The notes below the pieces were generated by a model. The model made no database searches. It was not told where the DNA came from and worked only from the letters and a program-made list of their open reading frames with translations. A stretch of DNA of 64,000 nt from Rhodamnia argentea (taxonomy: Eukaryota > Streptophyta > Magnoliopsida > Myrtales > Myrtaceae): contig NC_063150.1 of the NCBI RefSeq assembly GCF_020921035.1, positions 33,155,826 through 33,219,825 on the forward strand, written 5' to 3'. A program made the translations under genes and the position numbers. Below, piece by piece: positions 1-12,169 of this stretch. The stretch's first letter is position 1. Every line of letters starts with the position of its first letter.

Positions 1-1300
1 AATAGGATTTAGCTTCTCAGCCACGCTAGATTGAAGGCCCACCCCGGATTTGAATATTAGTTGGCTCGATCGGGTCGTGGTTTGTAATTGGTATACATGC
101 TCTTTAGGACATTTACGACTTGCATTGCTATGTGCACTTTTGAATTTTAGTTGGCCTTCTTTACATTTACTTTTTTTTTTCCACAATACGCGTTTAATTC
201 GTAAATTGTTCTCTCTCCACCGAATGTCTTTAAGAGATTTTTTTTTTTTGTTGTCGAAACTCAAACTAATCAATTTCGATTTCATTGTAGTGAACGCGCG
301 ATTGTGGAAATGAAACCTAAATGCCCACATCAACGATGCAGATCGGTTGCTTTGTGGAGCGATACATGCGCCTGCTCGGTTCAAAACGGACTTGGACACC
401 CTCCGACACGAGAAAATGAATATGTAATTCGGATGTCGGGTTTTCATTTCCGATCATCTGCGATATTCGTTTTGCTTTTACGGAAATCGAGACGTGACAA
501 AAGCGTTTCGACCGTCTTGTGAAGTACATCTCAAATTTGAAAAATTGGCCACATATACTGTACACGTGGCAGCAGCACATTTTTTCTTTTTTGGTTCTAT
601 TTCTAATATTCTGGGGGCTGTACTTTTTTCCCCGCGATGTATAAACGGAAACAAAAGTTGGGTGGGGACATGAGGACGAACGAGAGGGTGAGGGGGAACC
701 AGCCTAGCGATAAAAGATCGAGAGGCCAAAAACATGAAGAAAGGAAACAAAGACGTAAACAAAATAGTCACTTATCGGCGATCGTGGCATTTACGATGAC
801 GACCAAAAATATTTTGTTCGTTTATTCAATTTTTGCAATATCGCTTTTATAAATACATATATATTTTATAAAATTATTTACTTTTTCAAAGAACAAAAAG
901 AGTTTGAAAGTCAACGAGGCGTTGATTGAGTTAGTGAGATCCTTGGACCTTAGACAGTTAAAGCGATAAGGTCCGGGTTTGAATTTTTCCGACAGCGTCT
1001 TGGAGGACTTGACCGGTGGCATTGGCGCTCATACCCCACCACCCCAAGGAATAATTCACGCGGGAAACTTCGGTTACAAAAAAAAATAAATTACATTACG
1101 TGTATGTATCGAAAGTCGTGCTTTGAATTTTATTTGATTATATCCTAAACAAATGCAATTATTATTCATTTTCACTGGAGCATAAATGAATAGTGTAATT
1201 GCAATTAAGCCGAGCCGAGATAAAAACCCAATTCGATTGTTGTCCAAATGACAGCCGGAAAAATAGAAGAGAATTCTAGGGGCTTTCGCAGTTTTGAGCA
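1..1300. other. Left-edge intergenic DNA
   Basis: I see no gene here. The stretch is AT-rich with short homopolymer T runs. The small open frames have no recognisable domain and no splice context that would join them into a gene. It lies upstream of the Atos-like gene's presumed promoter. Confidence 0.5.
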
Positions 1301-1304
1301 TCGC

Positions 1305-1313
1305 ATTATAAAC
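1305..1313 (+). promoter_or_regulatory. Candidate TATA box of the Atos-like gene
   Basis: The sequence ATTATAAAC is followed about 30 bases downstream by a pyrimidine-rich run (CCCCTCTCTCTTCTCTC at about 1347-1364), typical of a plant transcription start and leader. The start codon of the next gene on this strand lies 1.4 kb further on, so the leader would have to be spliced. Assignment by position and composition only. Confidence 0.35.
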
Positions 1314-1339
1314 GCAACCCCACCGAGCCATCCCACCGC

Positions 1340-2718
1340 TTTGACCCCTCTCTCTTCTCTCTAACTTCTCAACCTTCCTCGGTTCGTCGTCTGATCGGAA
1401 AAGTTTCCCGGACCGATCATTGCCGGTTCCGGCTTCCGGAGGCGATTGCTCTTTCCAAATGGATGCGTCGATGACATGACTTGTCTTCCGGATTACTCCG
1501 TCGCCACTCGCATTATCGGCGCGTTTGGGTAACTCGCTCGCTCGTCTCTCCTCCTCGTTTCCTTTGCTTTCCGGTCGGTGATCGAGGCTTGCATCTCTGG
1601 CTCGGAGTTCTCTCCGAGCTTCGATTTCGCTGAGTTTTCTTTTTTGCTTTACCTGGAAGGAGAGATGATGGATTGAAGAGGAACCGGTGCTGCCTCCCCC
1701 ACCTCCCTTTGTTTTGGTGAATGTATGCCGTACAAGGCACCTCTTGCGTAGTTCGCTTCGCATGCCGGCGATTGTCTCAGTCGATCGTTTGAGGCAATCG
1801 GATGTTCTTTATTTAAGAAGCTTATCTCCTAGTTGAATTTATTTATTTATTTTTTTTTGGGCGAAAAATTGCAAAAGTTGCTGCATTTGTTTTGGAAAAA
1901 TGGTAGGATCAGAGGCCGATTGTCCTAAGTCGTTTTCTTAGCTGCAGTTGCTATCTTGGTTGAGTAGATGCTCGCATCACGGATGCAAGTTATAATGCTT
2001 CCCTAGATGCTGATCGTTTGGGAATTTCATGGTTATGAGTGCACACGATCGTCTGAATGTTGGCATTTACATGGGCAATGGCTTTGTGCGTAGCGCGTAA
2101 ATAGAGTCATTTGTTGGTATGAATGTGGGCATTTACGGGCATATTGACTTTACACATAGTTTGTAGGTTTCAGTCTTTGACCTTTATTTACTTGCTGAAC
2201 GATGCATAAGCAGCTGAATTGCACTCATTTGTTTTTGGCAGTCTCAGTTGCTGGGGTTAATGCTCAGATCAAGTATGAAGCTGAGGCCCTTTATTCCTCC
2301 CTGCTGGAACATATATCAGACGCCATCGCGAGACAGATTCTCATGGATGCTTAGTACATGCTTGTGTTTCTATATCCATTCGTACAGTGGGAATCTGGTT
2401 GAAATGTGGATGCCTGTCATAGATACATGAATATAGGTTCTTTTTAGATCAGTGCGGTACTTTTCATAGCTTGTTCTTCGAATCGTGAAATCTATGGGCA
2501 TATCCATGTAATGGCGGTGATGTGACTGGAGACTCTGAATGCTTGTCGACAGTTATTTGATTGTGTCTAAGGTAAGAAATTAATGGTAAGAAGAGATAGT
2601 CTAGCAGCCTAGGTAAGGTGAAAACTGCATGTAGGAGTTTGGGATGAAGGACTAAGAGGGGAAAGCCAAGCATATGTAGTTATTCGAGGGAACAAGTTGT
2701 AAGTGAATTGGATTTCAG
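1340..2718 (+). other. Probable spliced 5' leader of the Atos-like gene
   Basis: The first part (about 1340-1760) is CT-rich like a 5' UTR exon; the rest looks intronic. A strong acceptor, GGATTTCAG ending at 2718, lies two bases before the ATG at 2721, so an intron must end there. Another acceptor-like site (TTTTTGGCAG, ending 2241) opens a short exon-like block. The donor sites of the leader are not certain. Confidence 0.4.
2242..2354 (+). other. Exon-like block with a short open frame, unidentified
   Basis: After an acceptor-like TTTTTGGCAG, one frame reads about 36 codons with coding-like composition (VNAQIKYEAEALYSSLLEHI and further) and then a TAG at 2352-2354. A possible donor, GCTTA|GTACATG, overlaps that stop. 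It could be a leader exon of the Atos-like gene or the last exon of an otherwise lost gene. I do not recognise the peptide and assign no function. Confidence 0.3.
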
Positions 2719-2720
2719 CA

Positions 2721-5700
2721 ATGGGGTTGCCGCAAGTTTGCCCCGGTGAAGGTGCCGATGAAAATGCAGCGGCCTCATGTTGTTTGTTTTTACAAGGTTC
2801 GCGACAGTTTGCCAGTGTAAGCACCTGTGATTTGGATGGGATGCATGGAGAAGATATGAGCAGGAAGGATGTTGACCTACGAGATACTGAGGAAATGATT
2901 AGCTTGGAGGTTTCTGAGTTTCAAGGTGATTCATTTAAGTATGGGATGAATGCTGCATCCAATGCTAATGGTTTTAGGATCGGTCTGGCAGATAAGGCAA
3001 GTTGGCTTACTCCTAGAAGTGAGAAGAGCATTCAGCATCCTATATCTAGAGTCGTGGGTTTTGAGTCTGGTGGGGTGACCCGCGGCTTTGATGGGGTTTC
3101 AGTTGAATGTGAACGATCCTTTCACGTGCCTGGTGCAAAAATGAACGAGACTGATTCCAGCGGGTCTTTAATCAGGAAACGCTTGTTGTCACCTTTGAGC
3201 CATGTTCTTTCTTCAGAAAAAGTTGGTGAGGATTCTCTTGAAATTGGCCGTGGCAGTTTCCAGACAAATTCCACTGCCTTAACTGATACACACAGTTCTT
3301 CTTCGGCAAAAGACTACAAGAAAGCAAATTTTGGAACGACAAGATATGGTACCATCCCAAGCTGGGCCTTATCAAGAAGCTTAGAGAGTAGGCACACTCC
3401 ATGGGACACTAAAACGGCTCCTAGCTTTTTCACTGATGGGCCTTTGCTGGAAGAGAAGGAACCCCTAAGTCATGCTTGTTGTGTATTGTCATCTGCAGTT
3501 GAGGACTTGAGAAAATCAAGTAAGGTAAGATCCGAAAGCATGGTGGTACCATTGGCTACTGAAAAGATAACTTCATCTACTCTTTCTTCATCTCCTCTTG
3601 GCCCAAAATTTTCTGAAAGGATAAAAGCTACAGGAGGAAATAAGAATTTAATGAATGTTACTGATGATTCTTCGAGCTTGATGAACGTAGAGAGTTTTGC
3701 CCACAAATCAGATACGAACATTAGTGTTGAGACTGAAGAGGATGACTTCAGTGCAGTAACCAGATCTTTTGAAGATGTTGATCTCTTAAACAAAGAATTT
3801 CGTCCGTCTTCCTTGGAAAGTGCTGCTGAGGTGTTTTGGCCATGGTGTCAAGAATCAACTCCTAAATTTCGACATGCATTTAGAAGCTTCAGTAGACTTT
3901 CTGTTAGGAGGTCGTTGGTTGGTTCCTTTGAGGAGTCTCTATTATCTGGTAGACTTCTCTCTGGGAAACTCTGTCAGGTTAGTCTTGATTGTAGTTTCAT
4001 GAGTTTTGGCTTAGGATTTACACCTAACTAGTTAATAATTATCTTGTGAAGATGGACAATTGATCTTTGTAGCCCTATTTTTGGTTTTGATTCATGCAGA
4101 AAATTGATGGTTTTCTTGCTGTGCTGAGCATTGTTGGAGGGAGTTTCTCACCGCAGTCACAGAAGCTTCCATTCTCTGTAAGCAGTGTGGATGGAGATTG
4201 CTCTCTGTTGTACTTTGCATCCATCGATCTCGCTGGATCTTCATCTTCAAACAAGTGCGCGCGCCAAAAATCTGGGAAGGGTTTCAGCTGTGACGATTCG
4301 CAAACTGTCAAGAGCCGCTTGCGTATTCCTATGAAAGGGCGCATACAACTGGTACTTGGCGTCTTTCTTGTGGAGTGGCTTACCAGTTGATATTATCTTA
4401 GGAAGCTACTGTTTAATTGGAGCATGGACATGGAAAATTCCCTTTTAATCACTCTACTTTCTGTCATGATCTCTTCTTCCTATTAGGAAGATAAAAACCT
4501 GTCATATTGACCTATCATTATAGTTGAGAACTTTTTATTCAACTCTAAATGGTAATGGTGTTTTATAGGTTCTCAGCAATCCCGAGAAGACACCTGTTCA
4601 CACATTTCTTTGCAACTATGATTTGAGCAACATGCCTCTGGGTACCAAGGTATGTGTAACAATCCCTTAATCATCTTAACTGGATTTTCTGTCTGGAAGT
4701 CATGGTGGCTGAATGAGACTGAATGAATTGAATCGAGGTACTTGGCTTTTTTTTGGTCCAGCTGTTTCAATTTAAGCTGAACCTGTTTTTTTTGTGTTCG
4801 CCTTGCATGAGTATTTTGGACCTGACATGGGACAACAGTAGACCCATGCTTAGCTGAGTGAATGAAACAGAAATTCAATGTGGTCTCACCATTAGCACAA
4901 ATAGAGTCTTGCCATGCTTTCTGTAGCCGTAACCGTGTCTGTTAAGCTTTTCATTCACACCCAATCAAAATGCTGTACCTTTCAACGGCAAAGAGGAAGC
5001 ATTATGAGATAAGGACTTATTGTGAATTAAAGTATGGCTGAAATTTGAAATACAACTCTAAGATTTATACTTGAATAGGTGCTTTTGTAATAGGGCTGCT
5101 CTTCAAGGATCTTGTATTGCCAGACAAATTTTTATTTTGGATATTACTCCCTGCTCTCGTTTTCGTCCACAGATGTTTTATTCCTCCATTGGGTCTTGCT
5201 CTACCAACTGGCTTTAAACATACCACTACTTATGCATTCATACACTATAAAGATAATTCAAATTAGTAAATGGGCCTAGGAAAAATTAACAATCAGGCAA
5301 CCACCCATTACACATCACAAATCTTCGTTGTAAAATATACTAGAAGCACTAGAAAGCATTCAAGAAAGGGAATTTTTGAAGCACTAGCATTTCTTTGTTT
5401 AGCTTTGATATCACTATCCTGTACAGTATCAACTATCACACAATAATTTGAGACATCTAGGTGATCACAAAATTGTCTGCTAGCTAGGCTTCCCATGAAA
5501 GTGAAAAGAACTGAATATCATAACCCTAGGATCAAAAGAGTCAATTCTGCCGAGGCTATCATCCTATCAATATAATCAACTCACTACAAGAATAAAAATA
5601 AGAGGCTGACATTGATCCCAGTATGGGTGGCAATACCAGCAACAAATAATTAATAGTGTAGTGCATCTCTCATCAACACAACGTTCTGTATGTACATTTA

Positions 5701-8700
5701 ACTGTGGATCCTCCTCAATAAAAGCTTGGTCCACCGGGTCCAACATCAATAACTTTCATTCTTGGCAATGACATACCATACCAACTGGTTCAAAGAACTT
5801 TAGAATGATTAAATGTTTTACGCTCCCTATACCAACCGTGTTAGTTAGGGGAAATTCCGTATAGCTCCGTACTTTGCGAGCTTAGGGGACTTAGAGTGGC
5901 TCTAAGGTCTCCAGCTATACCAACCCTACCAAGTAGGGGAAATTTTGAAAGTGTCTAATCTTCCCGTTTTTAAGCCATCAGATATAATTACGTGCACCTC
6001 TGTTCATTGAAAAATGCACACTACAAAATGGGATAAAGAACAATGAAGAATTACGTCCCTGATGGGGCAACTAGAACACACTCAACCCATGCGAATACCC
6101 ATTAGAAACTTGAGGAACTACCCCCAATCATCTAGCCACCTCCAAACCACTATGTGCACAACCGAAACTAATACACGTCTCATCCTTTTTATGCACACTT
6201 TCTCTCAAAGTGTAGATTCACATATTCTCTCAAGTCAAGTATTATATTTTCATCCATAAGCTTGTGCTCACAAATGCAAATGCCTAAGTAGCCGTGCCTT
6301 GTGGATTTAACCAATACTTGGAACGTAAGAATTTTAAAGCATAAAGCTATTTATCTACGATGAAACTTACATTAGTATTGGATAATAGTTAGATATGTAT
6401 GACACAACACAATATGTACAGCATTAAAAGTTAACAACCTCCGTGAATGTTGTAATACTGCAAAGCTCGATAAAACATCTATTTACTCTATCCTTGATTG
6501 GATGAACTTCTCTATAACAAAGAACGATGGCAACTACCTGCGCATAAAGAAGGAATATAACTTGTCTCATTCGGCCTCAAGTTGCAGAGAAACCTCTTAA
6601 CCTACAAAACCCAATTCCCCACTTAAGGTTAGGAAGTGGAAGATATTAAGCAGATCAATCTTCTTAAAACAGCACAGTGGGGAAGGTGCCTAGCTCTCCA
6701 GAATTAAGGAACTCAAAAAAGTTCCCTGCTGAAGAAATTCATTCTCTCTTTTGAATTCAATTGAAATTTTTTCGTGTGCACTTGTCAACCATTTGCATAG
6801 GTTTGATCGAGGGAGAACCAAACCAAAGAAAGATTCTTAGACTCTTTTTTTTGTCAAGACAATTTGGAAGCAGATTGGCATTGTTTGGATGTTAGGGATT
6901 TTGTCACTCTAAACCACTTAAAAGGAGAAAACAGTCACATACCAATTACACGGGGGACATGGTGCAAACAACCATATCTATCGCCCGCGAGGTAGCATCC
7001 CATCCAACTCTACATTTGGATGATAAAAACTCCCACCTATGATTAGCTTGCTTCTTCAGTTATCACCACCATGTGATGCATTAGATGCATGAAATATTTC
7101 CTCCCTCAAAGACACATTGTAAGGGCTCTTGAACTTTTGGCACAAGATGAGCCTAGGACTTCAGTCCCTTAAAAGAGACTGTTCAATCAATGTAATAAGC
7201 TACAGATATCTGGGGTACTGCATTAGGTAGTATAAAGGGACTCGATTAAAATCATTGTTAGTACCATCTTCCACACAACCTGAGTACTAACTTTTTAAAG
7301 TCAGGAATTGGAGTAGTTTATCTGGGGTTCCGTGAAAACTCCTTAGGTCACAATTCATCTTCTCATGCAATGAGAAATGGTTTAGAAGGAGCTTTACATA
7401 TGGGATGAGTGTTGGTTTTTGAGGATGGTATAAAGAAAAAAGGAGGTTACGGGATGGGGGGAGGAGGGGTGGTGACCAGGAGGAGGTGAAATGCAGCCTT
7501 AAATCTTTATTTAGTTGCGAGAAATGCCCAATCTTGTTGCAATAGGATCAGGTGGGCTTTTGAGTCTGAAGTCCTGCCTTGTATTTATACTGAAAAGTGA
7601 AATCTACTTGTCGAATTGAAGCCCACTTTTAACTTGTCTCAGACTTTTTCTTTTTTTTTTTGGTAAGGAACTTGTCTCAGACTTTCATGTCATTTAAATT
7701 GGAGAATTTAGTTTCTGGTTGAATATTTCTTTCATTGGGATGTAATTTGCTGTACTTATTGATACCTGCGATCTCATGGCTTTAAGTGAAAACTAAAAGG
7801 CTTTAAATTAATCAATTCAAGATTCTGGTTTGTGTTCTCCACCGGCCAAAAGAAAATGCTCGTTTCTGTTTAGAGTTACACGCACTTAGTGATGATATGA
7901 TTAGTCTGACTAGAATCTTATTCTCTGCTCTACTCTGATAAATGAAACAGACATTTTTGCGCCAGAAGGCCACGCTAGAGTCTCCCTGCTCAGCTTCGGC
8001 GCAGCTGAAAGAGCAGATAGATTTGAACTCGAAAGTCACAGACGTAGTGACTCCAATGTCAAATCGTCTTGTACAGTCTGGATTTGATGCTACACAATCC
8101 AATGTCACTGGGAATGAAACTTCTGATGTGGTTGGTTCAGTGGAGACAGGTGTTCAGTCTGCGAAACCTGACAGCTTTCGAAAGCAAAATATCCCCTCTT
8201 CTAAGTTTAACGATGGGTGTAGGGCTGGTAAACCTGGTAACGACTGTTATTGCGAAGATAGTTGCAACAGTAGCGACAGAAAAACCTTTCATGGTTGTTC
8301 AAAGGTCAATGAGAACATGACCGGAGCTGGTGCCTTGCGCTATGCTCTTCACCTCCGTTTTCTTTGCCCTTTTCCTAAAAAGAGTGCAAGATCAGTTGCA
8401 AGATGCAAATCTGATCCGCTCTCTTTACCAACAGAAAAGTTAGATAGGGAAAGGAGATTCTATTTATACAATGACTTGAGGGTTGTATTTCCTCAACGAC
8501 ATTCAGATGCTGATGAAGGCAAGGTATGATCTGTCTTTGGCCCATTACTTGTGCTGAATTGCTCTTAGTGACTGTTCTTCAAATATCATGTACGGCATCA
8601 CGGTGGCACTTGACGCCTGACTGAAGTTTTGCCTTTGTAGTGTTATTTCAATTGTCATTTAACATCTCACCCAACTTCTGTCGTCCTCCAAAGCATATGA

Positions 8701-9261
8701 AGAGGTCACATTCTGTTGATTTTTGTATGTTTACGGTTTTGAACTTTCAAGTCTATTTCTATCTCCTTTTTGGCGGCTCCCAGATGTCCTCTGATTAATC
8801 CATGTTCTCTTTGAGTTCCATGTTTATGTAGCCAGGACTTCAGTGTTCTCTCTCTCTCTCTCTGTCCTTATAGTGACCCTATGAAGAGTGCTATCCGGAG
8901 AATTTTTTCCATTGTTTAGCGTCTTTCTAAATCTAAAATAAAGGAAAGCTTGAATCTGTTCAATGATTCTAAAATTAGCTCGTTGGAATCTGGTGCATTA
9001 TGTTCGATTGGCCATATTCAGTCGACCTTTTATGCTAGACCGGAATTGGTAATATTATGAAGCTATAGTTCTGATTATAACCCCAGGGCGCCCATGGTTA
9101 CATACATCGACATGCTTGGTTTGTCATCCATCGGGATAAGTAACTCTGTCCGTGGTGGTGTTAATTCTCTATTATATCTGATGAGTGCGCTACGTCTAAT
9201 GCAGTTCAAGGTGGACTATCACTACCCAGAAGATCCAAAATACTTTGACCTCGGCAATTGA
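2721..9261 (+). CDS. Atos-like protein (FAM214/DUF4210 family), five coding exons
   Basis: Coding exons are 2721-3977, 4100-4351, 4569-4649, 7951-8523 and 9205-9261. All have GT/AG borders and phase-0 joins, giving 739 codons. Exon 1 encodes a long, Ser-rich, low-complexity N-terminal region starting MGLPQV. The conserved Atos block spans exons 2-4 ([20 protein letters not shown], then [20 protein letters not shown]). The C-terminal block at the end of exon 4 and in exon 5 includes [14 protein letters not shown] and ends [15 protein letters not shown], matching the chromosome-segregation-type tail of this family. Animal Atos homologues act as transcriptional regulators of mitochondrial metabolism; the plant role is not established here. 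The ATG at 2721 is preferred over an upstream in-frame ATG at 2703 because that one precedes the splice acceptor. No break was seen; the gene looks functional. Confidence 0.9.
4650..7950 (+). other. Large third intron of the Atos-like gene
   Basis: This 3.3-kb intron runs from AAG|GTATGTG to GAAACAG|ACATTT. No coding segment was recognised in it. It holds a direct repeat of a short unit (TATACCAACC...TAGGGGAAATT at about 5828 and again near 5911) and a small retroposon-like insert at 7631-7685. Confidence 0.6.
7631..7685 (-). mobile_element. Tiny retroposon-like insert with 17-bp target duplication
   Basis: A perfect 17-bp direct repeat (AACTTGTCTCAGACTTT at 7631-7647 and 7669-7685) flanks a 21-nt insert that reads on the minus strand as CCTTACC followed by a run of A. 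A long perfect duplication plus a poly(A) end is the mark of target-primed reverse transcription. The element is almost wholly 5'-truncated, so its parent is unknown. It lies in an intron of the Atos-like gene. Confidence 0.6.
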
Positions 9262-9952
9262 AATGTCTCAAGCTACCTCCACAATAGAATCCTGGAGGTG
9301 CTGTACATAATCCAGTCTTCCTTTTTCGAATTTCTTCATTCCTCCTTTTGTACAGGTTCCAGTTTCTCAATAATGTTAACCTCGTCATTCCATGTACAAG
9401 TTTACTTTGTCAACGCAGCTTTAATATCAAATATGGGCTCACTGCCTTTTTGGCAGTTCGTGCTTGAAATCGGTGTTCTTTTGAGGCAGACTTTATTTTT
9501 GGTTTCATACAGCAGCATCGCTCCATTTCTAGCACGAAAAGGTTCTGTCGTCCATTTTCCCCATTAATCTCCCGTTGGCACTACCTAGGATCCAGTAAGA
9601 CATACTCTTCTTTTTTCTCAAGGTGATTTGAGTTAAGGGATGCAGCAGAGAAATCATATCAATGGGGGCTCATTTCAACGTTCATCGCTAAGAGCTTAAG
9701 AAGAAGCTCATTGATTTAAGATACAAAAGAAGGGAGGGGTTCGACAAAATCAATCCCATCGTAATAAGCTTAAGATTTCCTTAATTCGAAGAGGGAATCC
9801 TGGGTTTGCTAGCTTGTTGGGTGCCTATCATGAAGTTAACTCGGTAGCAAGGGCATTTCAATGCTTTCGGCTCAGGAACCAATGATTGTGTGCTCAATTC
9901 CAGCCCACGGGAACTCGGATGAAAGTGTGGAATGGATTCCGGTACTATTTTT

Positions 9953-9985
<33 letters not shown>

Positions 9986-11001
9986 CCCCCCTCTCTCTCA
10001 ATCCCCTCTTTTTTTTTAATCAAAATAATATTTCATTCACTTTCTCGATAGAAAAACATCTCAATTTAAAGAGTACATTCAAATCAAAACATATCACAGA
10101 AAAAAAACAAAATAAACTTTAGATAATAAGAGAAATCATCATAACAAGATAATATGTCATAGGCTTAAAGAATACATTTCTGAATTTTTCACAACAAAAT
10201 CGATGGCTTATGACCAAATCTATCTTCAGTAATGAGCACACATCAAGAACTTTATCCGATGTTACGGTTTTGCCTCTCGGCGGCGCGTGCTTTTGTTTCG
10301 TGTTTCTAACACCATCACTAAGCAGAGTAAAAATATTGAATGAACATCGATTTGGCACTTATGAGAGTGAAACCTGCATGAAGCTTCTCCGATCTTCTTT
10401 AAAATTGAACTTGTTCATCATCGAAATTCGAGGAAAACGAAACCCCAAAATACATATATGCAATAAACCCCAAATCTAGACCAGATTGGGATGGAAATCT
10501 CGTAAAAATGGGAGACATAAGTTTTTAGATCTAGACTAAATCAAAAGAAAAAAATTCAAAACCAAAGGAAAACAAGAAAAAGAAATGGAGGACTAAAACA
10601 ACCTAAGAAGAAAAATTTGTTTTGGGGAGGGGGGGGAAGGGTTGGGTTGGGTTTGGGGGAAGGGAGAGATGTTGCTCAAACCCTTCCCTCAATGGAAGTT
10701 GAAGAAGAAAGCCTTGTGAAGGGTAAGAGGGAGAAGAGAGAACTAGGGCCGGCTAGAGGAAGTTGAAGAACTTTGGTACTAATTCCCCTTCAAATAGCTG
10801 ATTAATTACGGTTGTACCCCTTATCATTGATATAAAAATATATGTTGGGACTTACAGGTTAGATTCAAATCGTTGTAGCTTTAGGTAGTATAACCTTGAT
10901 ACTTCTTTGCACTGTTATATCAATGATTTTAGAGTTGCTTTAATTAATGAATTTGGCATTTAAATTTCGGAACCAATTAAGCAAAAAAGAAAGTACAAAT
11001 C
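9262..11001. other. Intergenic DNA downstream of the Atos-like gene
   Basis: The first few hundred bases are presumably 3' UTR. A CA microsatellite lies at about 9954-9983, followed by AT-rich DNA. G-rich and A-rich tracts occur at 10540-10690. No gene was recognised. Confidence 0.5.
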
Positions 11002-11010
11002 CTTCTCAAG

Positions 11011-12160
11011 GAAAAGTATAAAAAAAGTCATAAACCTATTGCATGATACCAATTTAGTTCTAAACCTTTCAATTGAACCAATTTAGTCATAAATCTAAAG
11101 CATTGGTACCAATTCAACCTATTTGGTCAATTTTCATTAGAAATCGTTGACTTGGACCCTCGCCATCTTATGTGGCACGGCTAGTGCTGGCGTGGACATT
11201 TTTAATTTTTTTTTAGTGTTTAGAAATTATTTCTTCATTACTTTTTCTTTCACTTTTGCCGGCGAGGTCACTAGCAACTCTCATCGGCCACTAGGCGAGG
11301 GCCGCCTAAGGGTGATTGGTTCTCGGTCTAGTTCTTGGATGGTTAAATTATTGGACCCGTTGCATTCTTTTTTTTGTCAATTGTCGTTAAATTTTTCTCG
11401 TTAAGGACACATTCATTGGACCATATCTCGTTAATTGCATAACGTTGTTACTAAATTTGAAAGTCATATTAAGCATCCTGAACATCTTAGGTTTATGTAT
11501 AGGTTTATGTTCAAGAACTTTTTTTTAAAATATTTTTTCGGTCCAATCCGGGCTGTTCCTCCCATGGAACCGGGAATCGGACGTACCGTAATTGTTTTCA
11601 ATTTTATGAAATTGGGAACCAGATCAACCATAATCGGTTTCAACTTTATGGAATCGAAAATCGGACCGAAGCCCCCAAGAATTGGACCAAATTGGCCAGT
11701 ACAATGTGGTTGAGGGGGTTCCTGGTTCGATTCGTCCATTATGCTCATCCCTAGGAAGCCAGCCCTTGTCGACCGTTGGTGAGGGTGGCAACCCTCAGTA
11801 GATTTGAGCGATGGCCTCGCCCATGGCCGTTGTGGCTTTGTCGGCTACGGACGGGCTAGCCCTTGCCCAATGGCCAATGAGGGTTGTTGGCGATACTCAT
11901 CAGCCAAAGTGAAATAAAAAAAGGAATTAAAAAGAAAAAAAAAAACTAATTAAAAAAAATTTAAAAATATCCACTTCAGTGTCGGACGTGCACATAGGAT
12001 TGCTTGTGTCCATGTCAGTAATTTCCGATCAAAATTTACCGGATGGACTGAATTGGTACCAAAATAAAGATGTTAGGATTAAATTGTTCCAACTACGATG
12101 TTTAGAACCGAATTGATACTGATGCAATAGGTTTAAGACTTTTTTTTATACTTTTCCGGG
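11011..12160. mobile_element. MULE-like non-autonomous element with long inverted ends
   Basis: The left end (GAAAAGTATAAAAAAAGTC, 'AAACCTATTGCAT', 'ACCAATTTAG') is matched in reverse complement by the right end (GGAAAAGTATAAAAAAAAGTC, 'AAACCTATTGCATC', 'ACCAATTCAG') over roughly 150-200 bp. Flanking 9-mers CTTCTCAAG (11002-11010) and CTTCTCGAG (12161-12169) look like a 9-bp target duplication with one mismatch, as in Mutator-like elements. The interior is GC-rich and has no transposase. A second, smaller repeat at about 11310-11755, rich in 'GGTTC' motifs and ending CTCATCCCTAGG, may be nested inside it. Confidence 0.65.
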
Positions 12161-12169
12161 CTTCTCGAG

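Noticed and set aside
1074..1763. 229-codon open frame on the minus strand
   Set aside because: It is antisense to the presumed promoter and leader of the Atos-like gene, has a low-complexity Arg/Glu composition and no domain.
11700..11760. GGTTCGATTCG resembling a tRNA B box
   Set aside because: No A box or cloverleaf around it; it is part of a repeat with several GGTTC words inside the MULE-like element.
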